DNA from: Gammaproteobacteria bacterium LSUCC0096
Lineage (GTDB): Bacteria > Pseudomonadota > Gammaproteobacteria > Pseudomonadales > Litorivicinaceae
Assembly (NCBI GenBank): GCA_008087055.1
Contig: VIEA01000001.1
Span: 522,342 to 586,341 of the forward strand
Reading direction: 5' to 3'
DNA: 64,000 bases
In this document: positions 1-10,248 of the stretch, one piece after another
Layout: every line of letters starts with the position of its first letter
Position numbering within the stretch: position 1 is the first letter of the stretch
The notes under the pieces: model-generated
Seen by the model: only the letters and a program-made list of their open reading frames with translations
What the model was told of the DNA's origin: nothing
The model's database searches: none
Program-made: the position numbers and the translations under genes

Positions 1-1
1 A

Positions 2-652
2 CCAATTATTAATCAATTTATGCGCGAGTATCCCGAAGTGTCATTGCAGATGCAGCAGGGAACGCCAGCGCAGATCGCTGAAATGGCGGCTGGGGGCGAT
101 GTTGATTTTGCTATCGCCACAGAAGGTTTAGAACACTTTTCCAACCTATTGTTAATGCCTTGTTATCAATGGAATCGGGCCGTTATTGTTCCCAAAGACC
201 ACCCATTAGCTCAGCTTGATGGGCCGCTGACACTGTCCGAGCTTGCTCGTTATCCGATCGTGACATACGTTTTCGGTTTTACCGGGCGTTCGCGGTTAGA
301 TGAGGCGTTTGAGCAGGAAGGTTTGTCTCCGAAAGTGGTGTTCACGGCGGCTGATGCGGATGTCATTAAAACCTATGTTCGGTTAGGTCTAGGGGTTGGG
401 ATCGTCGCTGATATGGCGCATGACCCCCAGACAGATGGTGATTTGGTAACAGTCAATGCGAGTCATCTGTTCAGCCCGAGTGTAACGTCGATAGCGTTTC
501 GTCGCGGGACATTCCTTCGAGGGTACATGTATCGATTTGTTAATTTGTTTGCGCCTCACCTGTCGCGCGAAGTGATCGGTAAGTTCCTCAGAAGCCAAGG
601 TCGCGCCGAAGCTGAAAAGATTTTTGAGTCAGTTGACGTCCCACTGCTTTGA
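2..652 (+). CDS. cysB: CysB-type LysR regulator, C-terminal part
   Basis: The reading frame is open from the window edge, so the N-terminal helix-turn-helix of this LysR-type regulator is outside. The visible 216 residues are the effector-binding domain. They carry stretches typical of CysB: QGTPAQIAEMA, DFAIATEGLEHF, CYQWNRAVIVPKDHPLA and a GLGVGIVADMA segment. In known systems CysB binds N-acetylserine or O-acetylserine and activates sulfate and thiosulfate assimilation genes. The serine acetyltransferase (33690) and cysteine synthase B (10249) genes of this window would make or use that effector; the link is inferred. The stop overlaps the TTG start of the next gene by four bases, so the two are probably co-transcribed. 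Confidence 0.9.
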   Translation, partial: PIINQFMREYPEVSLQMQQGTPAQIAEMAAGGDVDFAIATEGLEHFSNLLLMPCYQWNRAVIVPKDHPLAQLDGPLTLSELARYPIVTYVFGFTGRSRLDEAFEQEGLSPKVVFTAADADVIKTYVRLGLGVGIVADMAHDPQTDGDLVTVNASHLFSPSVTSIAFRRGTFLRGYMYRFVNLFAPHLSREVIGKFLRSQGRAEAEKIFESVDVPLL

Positions 653-1497
653 TATCTCAACCCTCTGTTGATGTTCGGTTTATCGATCGTGAAGATTATC
701 GGCTAGCTATTCATATCGCTGAAAACCGAGAAGGTTGCGGGGATCTTATTTTGCTGCACGGTGCTGGTGTTGCCTCTGAAGCGACGTGGTATCCCCTGCT
801 CTCCGCATTTCAGTCCTACCGTCGCGTGATATGCCCAGACCTACGTGGCATGGGTCGGTCTCACGCACTGGATTTCGAAGATTGTGCAATAAGTGCAAGC
901 ATCGTTGCCGATGATGTTGATGCAATACTCGATGAGTTCTCGGTCAAGCAGTGTCAGATGGTTGGATATAGTTTTGGTGGGCTGATTGCATTGATGGTGA
1001 ATGCGTTAAGCCCGGGCGTTGTTGATGATTTGGTGCTCCTGGAACCTGCGCTTTTAGAGCGCTCGTCGCTCGAAGAGTTGCGGGATTTGCGATCGCGTTA
1101 TGCGACAGCTGCGTCTTCTTTGTTGGTGGAAGATGATCCGGTCATTGGTGTGACGCAATTTTTGGATCTGATTTCACCCAATCGTTCAACGCATCCCCGC
1201 GTCGAGCGCATGACGGTTCAGCGTTTGGCGAGCCGCCCCAAGGGTCTGGCTTATGCACTGATGGCTGTGAATGAAGCTGCATGGCACATCGATCGAATGA
1301 AGTTGATTGATCAATCGCCGCGGACATTGAGTCTTGTGGGATCAAAAAGTATCGATGATGCGCATGCGTTTCATCAAATCCTGGCGGCTTCGAGAGACGA
1401 CTGGTTTTATCAATCAGTCCCAGGCGTTGATCACGCGCTTCCTTATCAAAAACCGGGTGTGTGTGCAGACCTTATTTGTGCTCACTTTGGTCGTTAA
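649..1497 (+). CDS. alpha/beta hydrolase family protein
   Basis: A 282-residue alpha/beta hydrolase. The oxyanion-hole strand is LLHGAG (residues 35-40), the nucleophile elbow is GYSFGG with Ser108, and a late GVDHALP segment supplies the likely catalytic His262. No signal peptide is seen, so it should be cytoplasmic. The substrate cannot be read from sequence; esterase, lactonase or C-C hydrolase are all possible. The start is a TTG within a TTGA overlap with the cysB stop, which suggests translational coupling. No ATG lies upstream of the conserved core in this frame. Its 3' end overlaps the convergent ppsR stop by four bases. Confidence 0.8.
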   Translation: MISQPSVDVRFIDREDYRLAIHIAENREGCGDLILLHGAGVASEATWYPLLSAFQSYRRVICPDLRGMGRSHALDFEDCAISASIVADDVDAILDEFSVKQCQMVGYSFGGLIALMVNALSPGVVDDLVLLEPALLERSSLEELRDLRSRYATAASSLLVEDDPVIGVTQFLDLISPNRSTHPRVERMTVQRLASRPKGLAYALMAVNEAAWHIDRMKLIDQSPRTLSLVGSKSIDDAHAFHQILAASRDDWFYQSVPGVDHALPYQKPGVCADLICAHFGR

Positions 1498-2321
1498 CGT
1501 GCCACTTTACGCTTGCCAGTGACTTGAAGAATCCGGGCACTGATTTCCTCAACAGACCGTTCGGTTGTCGATAAAAAAGGAATCGCATGTCTACGGTAGA
1601 GTGCTTCGACTTCGTTGACCTCGTACTGGCACTGTTTGAGCGAAGCGTATCTTGACTCGGGCCGGCGCATCTCTCGAATAGCTTGCAGTCTTTCTGGGTC
1701 AATCGTTAATCCAAATAGCTTGGCTTTGTGTTTTCTTAGTGTGTCAGGAAGTTGGTCGTCATCAAGATCATCTTCAGTCAAAGGATAGTTGGCTACCTTA
1801 AGTCCGTACTGCATTGCTAGATACAAGCTGGTTGGCGTTTTACCTGAGCGCGATACACCAATGAGTATGAGATCTGCTTGGTCATAATAACGAATTCGAG
1901 CGCCATCATCGTTATCAAGCGCAAAGTTAATTGCGTCAATGCGTCGTGCATACTGGCCATCAGGCGCGACCGCGTGACTCATTCCCACTGAATAACTCGA
2001 ACCGTGGCCAAGCTCTCTTTCAAGTGGTTTGAGGAATGTTTGGAAGATGTCCACCAAAAAACCGTTGCAGTCAGCAAGAACGTCACGCACTTCTTGATTC
2101 ACGATTGTGTCGAAAACGATCGGCGTAACGTTGTGTTCGACACCGGCAGCGTTGATTTCTGACACTGCTTTTTTCGCTTTTTCAACACTATCGACATAAG
2201 GCAGTGTGGTCTTATCAAACTGTACTGTGTTGAATTGGCTCAATAAAGCTTGTCCTAAGCCTTCGGCGGTCAGACCAGTTCCATCTGAAATAAAGAATAC
2301 TGGACGAATTTCTGAGGTCAT
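1494..2321 (-). CDS. ppsR: PEP synthase regulatory protein (kinase/pyrophosphorylase)
   Basis: A 275-residue DUF299 protein. Family members are bifunctional: they inactivate PEP synthase by ADP-dependent phosphorylation of a threonine next to the catalytic histidine, and reactivate it by phosphate-dependent dephosphorylation. Visible features are the N-terminal [15 protein letters not shown] segment, the P-loop-like [15 protein letters not shown] and the C-terminal [10 protein letters not shown]. The frame extends 28 codons further upstream, but homologues begin at about [10 protein letters not shown], so the start is set at 2321. It is divergent from its target ppsA across about 135 bp, the usual arrangement in gammaproteobacteria. 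Confidence 0.95.
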   Translation of the reverse strand: MTSEIRPVFFISDGTGLTAEGLGQALLSQFNTVQFDKTTLPYVDSVEKAKKAVSEINAAGVEHNVTPIVFDTIVNQEVRDVLADCNGFLVDIFQTFLKPLERELGHGSSYSVGMSHAVAPDGQYARRIDAINFALDNDDGARIRYYDQADLILIGVSRSGKTPTSLYLAMQYGLKVANYPLTEDDLDDDQLPDTLRKHKAKLFGLTIDPERLQAIREMRRPESRYASLKQCQYEVNEVEALYRRHAIPFLSTTERSVEEISARILQVTGKRKVAR

Positions 2322-2456
2322 ATTTGGTTCCAAATCATTTATACTGTTTCGCTTTATCGATGGCCGTTTGACGTTTCTCGAGGCAGTGCAAGGAAGCGAG
2401 CTCAAGATTAGTCTGCGTCAGCGGTTTCTAAGACACAAGACGGAAGGGGATTCCTT

Positions 2457-4832
2457 TTGGACAATTATATCCTTTGGTTCGATGAGCTCGGCATGAATGA
2501 TGTTGAGCGCGTTGGTGGAAAAAACGCATCACTTGGCGAAATGATTTCGAATCTGGCTGGAGCTGGAGTGAGCGTGCCGAACGGGTTTGCGACAACTGCG
2601 CATGCATATCGTGAATTTTTGGCCCACGAAAACCTAGCAGATCGCATTAATCAGGCGCTGGCGGTATTAGACGTTGAAGACGTCAACGCGTTGGCTAAAA
2701 CAGGCGCAGAGATTCGGTCATGGATCATTGATACACCGTTTCAACCTGCTCTCGATAAAGCAATTGAAGACGCTTTTGCCAAAATGACGGCCGACAACGC
2801 AGGGATGAAAGTTGCAGTTCGTTCATCTGCGACTGCAGAAGATCTCCCTGACGCGTCTTTTGCTGGTCAGCAGGAAACATTCTTAAATATCTCTGGGATT
2901 GAGAACGTTAAGCATGCGATCAAGGAAGTATTTGCTTCATTGTTCAATGATCGTGCGATCTCATACCGCGTTCACCAAGGGTTTGCGCACGAACTCGTAG
3001 CGTTGTCAGCAGGTATCCAGCGCATGGTCCGTTCCGAGACGGGTGCTGCGGGTGTCATGTTTACTATGGACACAGAGAGCGGTTTTCGTGATGTGGTATT
3101 TGTGACCGCTGCCTATGGTTTAGGTGAGACGGTTGTACAGGGTGCCGTTAACCCAGATGAATTCTATGTGCACAAGCCAACGCTTGATGCAGGTCGTCCA
3201 GCAGTTTTGCGTCGAACACGCGGCTCAAAGTTGATCAAGATGGTGTATGCGGACTCGTCGAAGCCAGGTCGTTCAGTTGAGACTGTTGACGTCGATCCAG
3301 CAGAGCGTCGCCAGTTCTGTGTGACCGATGCAGAAGTTGAGTCACTTGCACGTCAAGCGCTGATTATCGAAAAACATTATGGCCGTCCGATGGATATCGA
3401 GTGGGCTCGTGATGGTGATGATGGTCAGCTCTACATCGTTCAAGCGCGACCAGAGACCGTTCAAAGTCAACAAGACGGTCGCCAAATGGAACGTTTTGTT
3501 CTTAAGGAAAAGAGCGAAGTGCTCGCTCAAGGTCGTGCAATTGGTCAAAAGATCGGCCAGGGTACCGTTCGTTTAGTCAAAGACATCTCGAGGATGGATG
3601 AAGTTCAACCGGGTGATGTCCTTGTTACTGATATGACAGACCCTGATTGGGAGCCTGTGATGAAGCGTGCATCTGCGATTGTGACTAATCGTGGTGGTCG
3701 TACATGTCACGCCGCGATTATCGCTCGCGAATTAGGTATCCCAGCCGTGGTTGGGTGTGGTGATGCAACCGAGTTGCTCTCGACTGGCGTTGATGTGACT
3801 GTCAGTTGTGCTGAAGGTGATACGGGCCATATCTATGCCGGGATCTTGAAGTACGATCACCGCGTAACCAGCGTCGATGCAATGCCTGAACTCCCATTTA
3901 AAATCATGATGAATGTCGGTAACCCTGATCGTGCATTTGATTTCCAGCGTCTGCCGCATGCGGGCATTGGGCTAGCACGTTTAGAGTTCATCATTAACCG
4001 AATGATTGGAGTGCATCCGCGTGCACTGATGGATTACGACACCCTGCCTGCTGACTTAAAAGAAGAGATAGCAGAGCGTATCGGTGGCTATGCAAGCCCG
4101 ACAGATTTCTATGTTGAAAAACTGGTCGAGGGTATTGCGACGCTTGGAGCATCCTTTGCGCCGGAGCGCGTGATCGTGCGTTTGTCAGACTTCAAATCCA
4201 ATGAATATAGAAATCTGGTGGGTGGACCGTTATACGAGCCTGAAGAAGAAAATCCAATGCTCGGATTCCGTGGGGCATCCCGTTATATTTCGGAGGCATT
4301 CCGCCCTTGTTTTGAGTTCGAATGTCGTGCCCTGAAGAAGGTGCGTGATGAGATGGGGCTGACTAATGTTGCCATCATGGTTCCGTTCGTTCGAACCCTC
4401 GATGAAGCGGCAGCTGTGATTGAACTATTGAAAGAGAATGGTCTCGAGCGCGGTAAGAATGGCCTTGAAGTCATTATGATGTGTGAGCTTCCATCAAATG
4501 CTGTTTTGGCCGATGAGTTCCTTGAGTATTTCGATGGTTTCTCCATCGGTTCAAATGATCTGACGCAGTTGACGCTGGGACTTGATCGAGATTCTGGAAT
4601 CATCGCGGATGCCTTTGACGAGCGGAACCCAGCGGTGAAGTTCTTATTGTCTCGTGCGATCGCGGCATGTAACAAAGCCGGTAAATACATCGGTATTTGT
4701 GGACAGGGACCTTCGGATCATCCCGATCTTGCATTCTGGTTGATGGAGCAGGGGATTGACTCGGTTTCGTTGAATCCAGATACAGTCTTGGAGACTTGGT
4801 TCTTCCTGGCTGATGCTCAGGATAACAAGTGA
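2457..4832 (+). CDS. ppsA: phosphoenolpyruvate synthase
   Basis: A 791-residue PEP synthase (pyruvate + ATP + water to PEP + AMP + phosphate), the gluconeogenic entry step from pyruvate. The N-terminal ATP-grasp part opens with [18 protein letters not shown] and holds [20 protein letters not shown]. The swivelling phosphohistidine domain has [15 protein letters not shown] with catalytic His418. The C-terminal TIM barrel has [16 protein letters not shown] and the active-site Cys of [11 protein letters not shown]. Translation starts at TTG: a strong AAGGGG Shine-Dalgarno lies seven bases upstream and no better start exists. Its activity is probably controlled by the divergent ppsR product. It overlaps rraA, so both are probably on one transcript. 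Confidence 0.97.
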   Translation: MDNYILWFDELGMNDVERVGGKNASLGEMISNLAGAGVSVPNGFATTAHAYREFLAHENLADRINQALAVLDVEDVNALAKTGAEIRSWIIDTPFQPALDKAIEDAFAKMTADNAGMKVAVRSSATAEDLPDASFAGQQETFLNISGIENVKHAIKEVFASLFNDRAISYRVHQGFAHELVALSAGIQRMVRSETGAAGVMFTMDTESGFRDVVFVTAAYGLGETVVQGAVNPDEFYVHKPTLDAGRPAVLRRTRGSKLIKMVYADSSKPGRSVETVDVDPAERRQFCVTDAEVESLARQALIIEKHYGRPMDIEWARDGDDGQLYIVQARPETVQSQQDGRQMERFVLKEKSEVLAQGRAIGQKIGQGTVRLVKDISRMDEVQPGDVLVTDMTDPDWEPVMKRASAIVTNRGGRTCHAAIIARELGIPAVVGCGDATELLSTGVDVTVSCAEGDTGHIYAGILKYDHRVTSVDAMPELPFKIMMNVGNPDRAFDFQRLPHAGIGLARLEFIINRMIGVHPRALMDYDTLPADLKEEIAERIGGYASPTDFYVEKLVEGIATLGASFAPERVIVRLSDFKSNEYRNLVGGPLYEPEEENPMLGFRGASRYISEAFRPCFEFECRALKKVRDEMGLTNVAIMVPFVRTLDEAAAVIELLKENGLERGKNGLEVIMMCELPSNAVLADEFLEYFDGFSIGSNDLTQLTLGLDRDSGIIADAFDERNPAVKFLLSRAIAACNKAGKYIGICGQGPSDHPDLAFWLMEQGIDSVSLNPDTVLETWFFLADAQDNK

Positions 4833-5311
4833 TGAAATCCACGCCGGATTTGTGTGATGTGTATGAGGGCGGAATCTCCGTCCTCGAACCTCTATTTACT
4901 AACTTTGGTGGTCGTGAACGTTTCTATGGCGAAGTCGTCACGGTCAAATGTTTTGAAGACAATTCCAAAGTGAAAGAGCTCGCAGGTACTGCGGGTAATA
5001 ACCGTGTCATGGTTGTTGATGGCGGTGGTTCACTTCGGCGTGCATTGTTAGGGGATATGATTGCCGCGAATGCTCTCGCCAATGGTTGGGCGGGTTTTGT
5101 GATTTACGGCTCGATTCGCGATGTGGATGAGCTGGGTGCGATGGATCTTGGTGTTCAAGCGCTCGCGACAAATCCGATGAAGACCGAAAAGAAAGACATC
5201 GGTGACATCGATGTTGCTGTGACATTTGCCGGTGTAACAATCCACCCTGGTGATTTCATTGCGTGCGACAACAACGGAATTGTGGTGTCACCAGTCGCTC
5301 TCGACGTTTAA
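4832..5311 (+). CDS. rraA: RraA-type regulator of RNase E activity
   Basis: A 159-residue RraA-family protein. In E. coli RraA trimers bind RNase E and inhibit mRNA decay. Diagnostic stretches are [38 protein letters not shown] and [14 protein letters not shown], all close to the RraA core. Some related proteins are annotated as HMG/CHA aldolases, but the match here is to the short RraA type. The ATG at 4832 overlaps the ppsA stop (ATGA-like); a GTG one codon earlier (4829) is possible. It is followed by a strong bidirectional terminator, so it ends the ppsA transcript. Confidence 0.9.
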   Translation: MKSTPDLCDVYEGGISVLEPLFTNFGGRERFYGEVVTVKCFEDNSKVKELAGTAGNNRVMVVDGGGSLRRALLGDMIAANALANGWAGFVIYGSIRDVDELGAMDLGVQALATNPMKTEKKDIGDIDVAVTFAGVTIHPGDFIACDNNGIVVSPVALDV

Positions 5312-5330
5312 GACGCTCATATTTAGGCAT

Positions 5331-5369
5331 AAAAAAACCCCGACACCGCAAGGTGCCGGGGTTTTTTAT
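5331..5369. terminator. bidirectional terminator between rraA and acnB
   Basis: Inverted repeat with arms ACCCCGACACC and GGTGCCGGGGT around a GCAA loop (one A-C mismatch). A run of seven A lies on the left and six T on the right. It serves the convergent rraA (plus) and acnB (minus) genes, whose stop codons flank it. Confidence 0.9.
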
Positions 5370-5378
5370 TGATGGCGT

Positions 5379-7952
5379 TTAGGCAATCTCTGTCACAGGA
5401 ATATTCGCTTCCTTCGCTTTTGCCTGGAATTCGGCAATCTGATGGAAGTTCATATAGCGGTAGATATTGTCAGCCATTGAATCGATATCTTTGGCAAACT
5501 CCATGTACTCAGCGACGGTCGGCAACTTACCGATGATTGATGCAACAGCCGCGAGCTCAGCACTTGCCAAATAAACATTGGCGCCATTACCAAGGCGGTT
5601 CGGGAAGTTACGTGTCGATGTTGAAACAACAGTCGAATTATCAGCAACACGTGCTTGGTTACCCATGCATAGTGAGCATCCCGGCATTTCAGTGCGTGCA
5701 CCCGCTTTACCGTAAATTGAGTAGTAGCCTTCTTCCATCAACTGGTGCTCATCCATACGTGTTGGTGGAGCAATCCATAACCGAGTTGGAATCGAGCCGA
5801 CTTTCTTTAGAAGTTCGCCAGCTGCACGGTAATGACCAATGTTGGTCATGCACGAACCAATAAAGACTTCGTCAATGGCGGTACCTTGAACCTCAGATAG
5901 CGGTCTCACGTCATCTGGGTCGTTCGGGCAAGCCAGTAATGGTTCTTTGATTTCATTGAGATCGATTTCGATAATTTCTGCGTATTCAGCATCAGCATCG
6001 GCTTCCAGTAGTTCAGGATTTTTAAGCCATGCTTCCATTGCCTTGATACGGCGTGCAATCGTGCGCGGATCGCCATAGCCATCAGCAATCATCCACTTCA
6101 ACAGTGTGATGTTTGATTCGAGATATTCACGAATTGGTGCTTCATCTAACTTGATCGTACAGCCACCTGCTGAGCGTTCAGCCGATGCATCTGATAACTC
6201 AAACGCTTGCTCAACTGTTAATTCTGAGAGGCCTTCAATTTCGAGAACGCGACCTGAGAAGATATTCTTTTTACCTTCTTTGCCGACCGTTAGAAGTCCA
6301 CGTTGAATCGCAGCGTAAGGAATCGCGTTGACCAAATCACGGAGCGTGATGCCTGGCTGCATTTTTCCTTTAAACCTCACCAACACAGATTCAGGCATAT
6401 CCAATGGCATGACACCTGTTGCCGCAGCGAATGCGACAAGGCCTGAGCCACCAGGGAATGAGATACCAATTGGGAAACGGGTATGTGAGTCACCACCAGT
6501 ACCAACTGTGTCTGGGAGCAACATCCGGTTCAACCATGAGTGGATGATGCCGTCGCCTGGACGGAGAGAAACGCCGCCACGGTTCATGATGAAGTCAGGC
6601 AGTGTGTGTTGGGTATCGACATCAACTGGCTTTGGATAGGCAGCTGTATGACAGAACGACTGCATTGTCAGGTCAGCTTGGAAACCAAGACATGCGAGCT
6701 CTTTCAGTTCGTCGCGCGTCATCGGGCCAGTTGTATCCTGTGAGCCCACAGTTGTCATGCGAGGCTCGCAGTATGTGCCAGCGCGAACGCCTTCGACACC
6801 ACATGCTTTACCGACCATTTTCTGAGCCAGTGTGTAGCCTTTGTTTGATTCAACTGGAGCTTTAGGCGTTCTGAAGAAATCTGCAGTACCTAGACCGAGC
6901 GCATCGCGTGCACGTGTTGTGAGTCCGCGACCAACGATTAATGGAATTCGGCCGCCTGCGCGAACTTCGTCAAGGATTACTTCACTCTTCAATGCAAATT
7001 CAGCAATGGTTGCGCCTTGTTCGTTGGTAATAATGCCCTCGTGAGGTTTGACGACGATGACATCACCTGTGTTCATTTGCGTGACGTCACATTCGATTGG
7101 CAGAGCGCCAGCGTCTTCCATTGTATTAAAGAAAATTGGAGCGATTTTCCCGCCAATACACACACCACCTGAGCGCTTGTTTGGCACAAATGGGATGTCA
7201 TCACCCATGTGCCATAGAACTGAGTTAGTCGCCGATTTACGTGAAGAACCAGTTCCAACAACGTCGCCAACATAAGCGAGTGGATTACCTTTTTTCTTCA
7301 ATTCTTCAATTGTTTCAAGCGGCTTATCCATGCGTGCTTTGAGCATTGCTTGCGCGTGCAGTGGGATATCTGGGCGGCTCCACGCGTCAACGGCAGGAGA
7401 CAAGTCATCAGTATTTGTTTCACCAGGGACCTTGTACACAGTGACTTTGATTTCAGCTGGTACTTCAGGCTTATTTAAAAACCACTCAGCGTTTGCCCAT
7501 GATTCCATGACTTCTTGAGCCAATGGATTGCCTGCTTGACGCTTTTCCTCCACATCGTGGAATGCATCAAACATTAATAGAGTGCTTTTGAGTGCTTCGG
7601 CGGATGTTTTTCCGACTTCTGCATCGTCAAGTAATTCAACTAGCGGTGGGATGTTGTAGCCGCCGAGCATGGTGCCGAGTAAGCGTGTCGCCTCGATACG
7701 GGAAACCAGACTACATGCCGTGTTGCCTTTGGCAACATCAGTCAGGAAGGCAGCTTTTACATAAGCAGCTTCATCCACGCCCGCAGGAACGCGGTTTGTT
7801 AATAAATCCAGTAGAACAGCTTCTTCACCTGCAGGTGGGTTTTTCAGAAGTTCTACAAGTCCAGCCACTTGGTCAGCGCTGAGTGGTTTAGGCACGATGC
7901 CTTCAGCGGCACGTTCCTCGACATGTTTGCGGTATTCTTCAAGCACAATCAT
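5379..7952 (-). CDS. acnB: aconitate hydratase B
   Basis: An 857-residue AcnB (E. coli 865), interconverting citrate and isocitrate in the TCA cycle and probably acting on 2-methylaconitate as well. The N-terminal HEAT-like domain, absent from AcnA, is recognised by [15 protein letters not shown] and [21 protein letters not shown]. The [4Fe-4S] ligands are the Cys of [14 protein letters not shown] and the pair in [28 protein letters not shown] and the [15 protein letters not shown] block are also typical. The start MIVLEEYR is two residues longer than in E. coli. It is monocistronic on the minus strand, with its own terminator at 5331-5369. Apo-AcnB is an mRNA-binding regulator in E. coli; whether that holds here is unknown. 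Confidence 0.98.
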   Translation of the reverse strand: MIVLEEYRKHVEERAAEGIVPKPLSADQVAGLVELLKNPPAGEEAVLLDLLTNRVPAGVDEAAYVKAAFLTDVAKGNTACSLVSRIEATRLLGTMLGGYNIPPLVELLDDAEVGKTSAEALKSTLLMFDAFHDVEEKRQAGNPLAQEVMESWANAEWFLNKPEVPAEIKVTVYKVPGETNTDDLSPAVDAWSRPDIPLHAQAMLKARMDKPLETIEELKKKGNPLAYVGDVVGTGSSRKSATNSVLWHMGDDIPFVPNKRSGGVCIGGKIAPIFFNTMEDAGALPIECDVTQMNTGDVIVVKPHEGIITNEQGATIAEFALKSEVILDEVRAGGRIPLIVGRGLTTRARDALGLGTADFFRTPKAPVESNKGYTLAQKMVGKACGVEGVRAGTYCEPRMTTVGSQDTTGPMTRDELKELACLGFQADLTMQSFCHTAAYPKPVDVDTQHTLPDFIMNRGGVSLRPGDGIIHSWLNRMLLPDTVGTGGDSHTRFPIGISFPGGSGLVAFAAATGVMPLDMPESVLVRFKGKMQPGITLRDLVNAIPYAAIQRGLLTVGKEGKKNIFSGRVLEIEGLSELTVEQAFELSDASAERSAGGCTIKLDEAPIREYLESNITLLKWMIADGYGDPRTIARRIKAMEAWLKNPELLEADADAEYAEIIEIDLNEIKEPLLACPNDPDDVRPLSEVQGTAIDEVFIGSCMTNIGHYRAAGELLKKVGSIPTRLWIAPPTRMDEHQLMEEGYYSIYGKAGARTEMPGCSLCMGNQARVADNSTVVSTSTRNFPNRLGNGANVYLASAELAAVASIIGKLPTVAEYMEFAKDIDSMADNIYRYMNFHQIAEFQAKAKEANIPVTEIA

Positions 7953-8038
7953 CGTCCTTGTTCAGGTTGAATTGAGCGCGGTGGGTGGGTCCTTTTGGGA
8001 ACCGGATCACGGCGCGCCGGGAGGCGAGATTTTATCAG

Positions 8039-8088
8039 AAAAATTGAGAAGTCTGCGTCCATACTTGGTCGCAGACTTCCTATTTTTT
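8039..8088. terminator. terminator hairpin downstream of GAPDH
   Basis: A perfect 10-bp inverted repeat: GAAGTCTGCG at 8048-8057 and CGCAGACTTC at 8070-8079 with a 12-nt loop. On the minus strand, the direction of the GAPDH gene, it is followed by a short T run (complement of AAAAA at 8039-8043). A T6 run also lies on the plus-strand side at 8083-8088. It separates the GAPDH transcript from acnB. Confidence 0.75.
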
Positions 8089-9538
8089 AATTTTCGATTG
8101 GGAACGCCGGCAGCGTTGCCTTAGTCATTTGGCGAAGACAGCGAATCACCTGGCAACTGTAGCCATATTCATTGTCATACCAGACATAGACAACGCAGCT
8201 GTTATTCCCGGTCGCGATAGTCGCAAGACCGTCAACGATGCCTGCGGCTCGTGAACCGACAAAGTCTGAACTCACCGCTTCAGGAGAGTTTGAGTAGTCG
8301 ATCTGCTTTTGCAATTTCGAGTGAATTGCAACGTGGCGCAGATAGTCATTGAGTTCATCTTTTTCAACAGGTTTGTCGAGGTTAAGCTTCAAAATCGCCA
8401 TGGAGACATTTGGTGTGGGAACGCGAATCGCATTGCCAGTAAGCTTGCCTTTCAACTGAGGTAATGCTTTGGCAACAGCTTTGGCCGCTCCTGTTTCGGT
8501 AATAACCATGTTCAAAGCAGCTGCTCGACCACGACGGTCACCTGAATGGAAGTTATCAATCAAATTTTGGTCGTTGGTGTAACTGTGGACGGTTTCTACG
8601 TGTCCATTCTGGACGCCATATTTTTCGTCAATGGCTGCCAAGACGGGTGTGATTGCGTTCGTTGTGCAGCTTGCCGCAGAGATGATCGCGTCGGCGTCTG
8701 TGATGTCTTCATGGTTGACACCATGCACAACATTTTTCAGGTCACCTTTGCCAGGCGCTGTTAGAAGGACTCGGCTTGCACCTTTTGATTGGAGGTGCTG
8801 TGACAATCCCTCGCGATCACGCCATTTGCCGGTGTTATCGACGACTAGCGCGTTATCGATACCGTATGCGGTGTAATCTACTTCAGAGGGGCTTGATGCA
8901 TAAATGACCTGGATGCGTTGCCCATTAGCGATAATGGTATTGCTATCGTGGTCGACAGTGATTGTACCGTCAAAAGATCCATGGACTGAGTCGCGGCGTA
9001 GTAAGCTCGCGCGCTTCATTAGATCGTTATCACCATTTTTTCGAATCACAATAGCGCGTAGGCGAATTGCTTCTTTTGAGCCTGACTTAGCGATCAATTC
9101 GCGCGCAAGCAGTCGACCGATTCGGCCAAAACCATACAGAACGATGTCTGTTTTTTGACTCCCGACAGGCGCGTCTCCGGTTGCCCCTTTCAGCTCGTCT
9201 GCGACATAGTCGTTGAGGCTTCGCCCGGCACCAAGCCGACGGAAATTAACAGCCAGTTTGCCGATATCGACGTGGCATGGATTCAGATCTAATTTTGCGA
9301 CTTCAAGTAAGACGTCTCGAGCTTCTTCAGCAGACAACTCTTCGTTTTCAACTTGGCGTGCAAAGCGGCAGCATTTGATGATGTTGATGACTGTGCGATT
9401 GTTGAGCAGTCGTCCGAAGATGGATGTCTCAATCGCTTTTTCGCGGAAAAGACGTCCGATGATCGGCATCATTTCTTCGGCAGCAGCGATTTTGCTGTTC
9501 CAGTCTTCCATGGACTCGTTGACAAGATCTCGTGACAT
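8087..9538 (-). CDS. gap: glyceraldehyde-3-phosphate dehydrogenase, long form with N-terminal extension
   Basis: A 483-residue GAPDH, about 150 residues longer than classical GapA. An extra N-terminal region (about 1-125, largely helical and without a motif I recognise) precedes the Rossmann fold at LYGFGRIGRLLARELI (135-150). The catalytic cysteine is Cys291 in SAASCTTNAITPVL. The HSYTNDQNLIDNFH, GRAAALNMVITETGAAKAV and VWYDNEYGYSCQVI segments are standard. This long type is found in Pseudomonas and other marine gammaproteobacteria and is often linked to gluconeogenic flux. Proximity to ppsA, ppsR and acnB fits that role, which is an inference. A strong palindrome lies about 90-110 bp upstream of the start. 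Confidence 0.93.
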   Translation of the reverse strand: MSRDLVNESMEDWNSKIAAAEEMMPIIGRLFREKAIETSIFGRLLNNRTVINIIKCCRFARQVENEELSAEEARDVLLEVAKLDLNPCHVDIGKLAVNFRRLGAGRSLNDYVADELKGATGDAPVGSQKTDIVLYGFGRIGRLLARELIAKSGSKEAIRLRAIVIRKNGDNDLMKRASLLRRDSVHGSFDGTITVDHDSNTIIANGQRIQVIYASSPSEVDYTAYGIDNALVVDNTGKWRDREGLSQHLQSKGASRVLLTAPGKGDLKNVVHGVNHEDITDADAIISAASCTTNAITPVLAAIDEKYGVQNGHVETVHSYTNDQNLIDNFHSGDRRGRAAALNMVITETGAAKAVAKALPQLKGKLTGNAIRVPTPNVSMAILKLNLDKPVEKDELNDYLRHVAIHSKLQKQIDYSNSPEAVSSDFVGSRAAGIVDGLATIATGNNSCVVYVWYDNEYGYSCQVIRCLRQMTKATLPAFPIEN

Positions 9539-9623
9539 AGTGTGTCCTCCCTTAAATCTCAGCTAGTGATTGTGAGGGCTCGACGAGACTAAAATCAACT
9601 GAATTGGGAATAATGAATTAAAA

Positions 9624-9649
9624 ATGACCGTTTAATAATAAACGGTCAT
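9624..9649. promoter_or_regulatory. perfect 11-bp inverted repeat upstream of GAPDH, candidate operator
   Basis: ATGACCGTTTA and its exact reverse complement TAAACGGTCAT are separated by ATAA. The repeat sits in the 198-bp spacer between the divergent GAPDH and DUF1289 genes, 86 bp upstream of the GAPDH start codon. It lacks a T tract and has an A/T-rich centre, so a dimeric repressor or activator site is more likely than a terminator. The motif does not match the published HexR consensus known for some gap genes. The binding protein is unknown. Confidence 0.5.
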
Positions 9650-9736
9650 GAAATTATTTTCCGCAGTGCACGATTGTTTTTTGAAGCAAAGTCCTAACAC
9701 TTAACTAATACTGAATTAAAGAGATCGGTCTTAAGT

Positions 9737-10192
9737 ATGCAAACGCGAGTGCCTACCCCCTGTGTTGGGCTTTGTTCGACAACCTACGGCGATTCAGTGT
9801 GTCGCGGTTGTAAGCGGTTTGCTCACGAAATTGTGGACTGGAACCGTTACGATGATATTCAGAAAGCGGCTGTTTTAGCCCGGCTGACGCAATTGATGTC
9901 AGAGGTTCTCAGCCGTTATGTGTTGGTGACTGACGAGGGCATGTTAAAACATGCATTAGATAGTCACGGACTTCGATATCGAAAGGATCAGCCACCCGAA
10001 TGCTGGGCTTATGATTTATTCAGGCAGACGCGAGGTCAGTTTGCGCGATTGGCAGATCTTGGATTAGCAAAACTTCCAGAAGTGGAGTCGATGTCATATC
10101 GGGAAATTTGGGATTCAATGAATTCGGAATATCTCGCAGTGTCTGAAGGTCACTATGAGCGGTACTTTAGACAACCTCTTGCCTTCGACTAA
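9737..10192 (+). CDS. DUF1289 domain protein (Cys-rich N terminus)
   Basis: A 151-residue protein with an N-terminal DUF1289 domain. Its four cysteines fall in the pattern TPCVGLC...SVCRGCKRFAHEIVDW (residues 8-40), which suggests metal or Fe-S binding. The family includes E. coli YdhL and has no settled function. The remaining roughly 110 residues are helical and unrecognised. The gene is divergent from GAPDH and 56 bases before cysM, so it may share the cysM transcript. The start ATG is the first in frame and lies right before the domain. Confidence 0.75.
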   Translation: MQTRVPTPCVGLCSTTYGDSVCRGCKRFAHEIVDWNRYDDIQKAAVLARLTQLMSEVLSRYVLVTDEGMLKHALDSHGLRYRKDQPPECWAYDLFRQTRGQFARLADLGLAKLPEVESMSYREIWDSMNSEYLAVSEGHYERYFRQPLAFD

Positions 10193-10248
10193 TCCTTAAA
10201 GCCTTCGCTCGCTGAGTGCGGTATTCTATCGCGCCACAGGAGGTCTAT

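Noticed and set aside
2322-2335. ATTTGG-TT-CCAAAT palindrome just upstream of ppsR
   Set aside because: Only six-bp arms, overlapping the region where the ppsR ribosome site would be; too weak to call an operator.
4283-4690. 135-codon minus-strand frame inside ppsA
   Set aside because: Antisense shadow of the conserved C-terminal barrel of PEP synthase.
5341-5369. Candidate CRISPR-like or REP repeat between rraA and acnB
   Set aside because: A single inverted repeat with flanking A and T runs; it is a bidirectional terminator.
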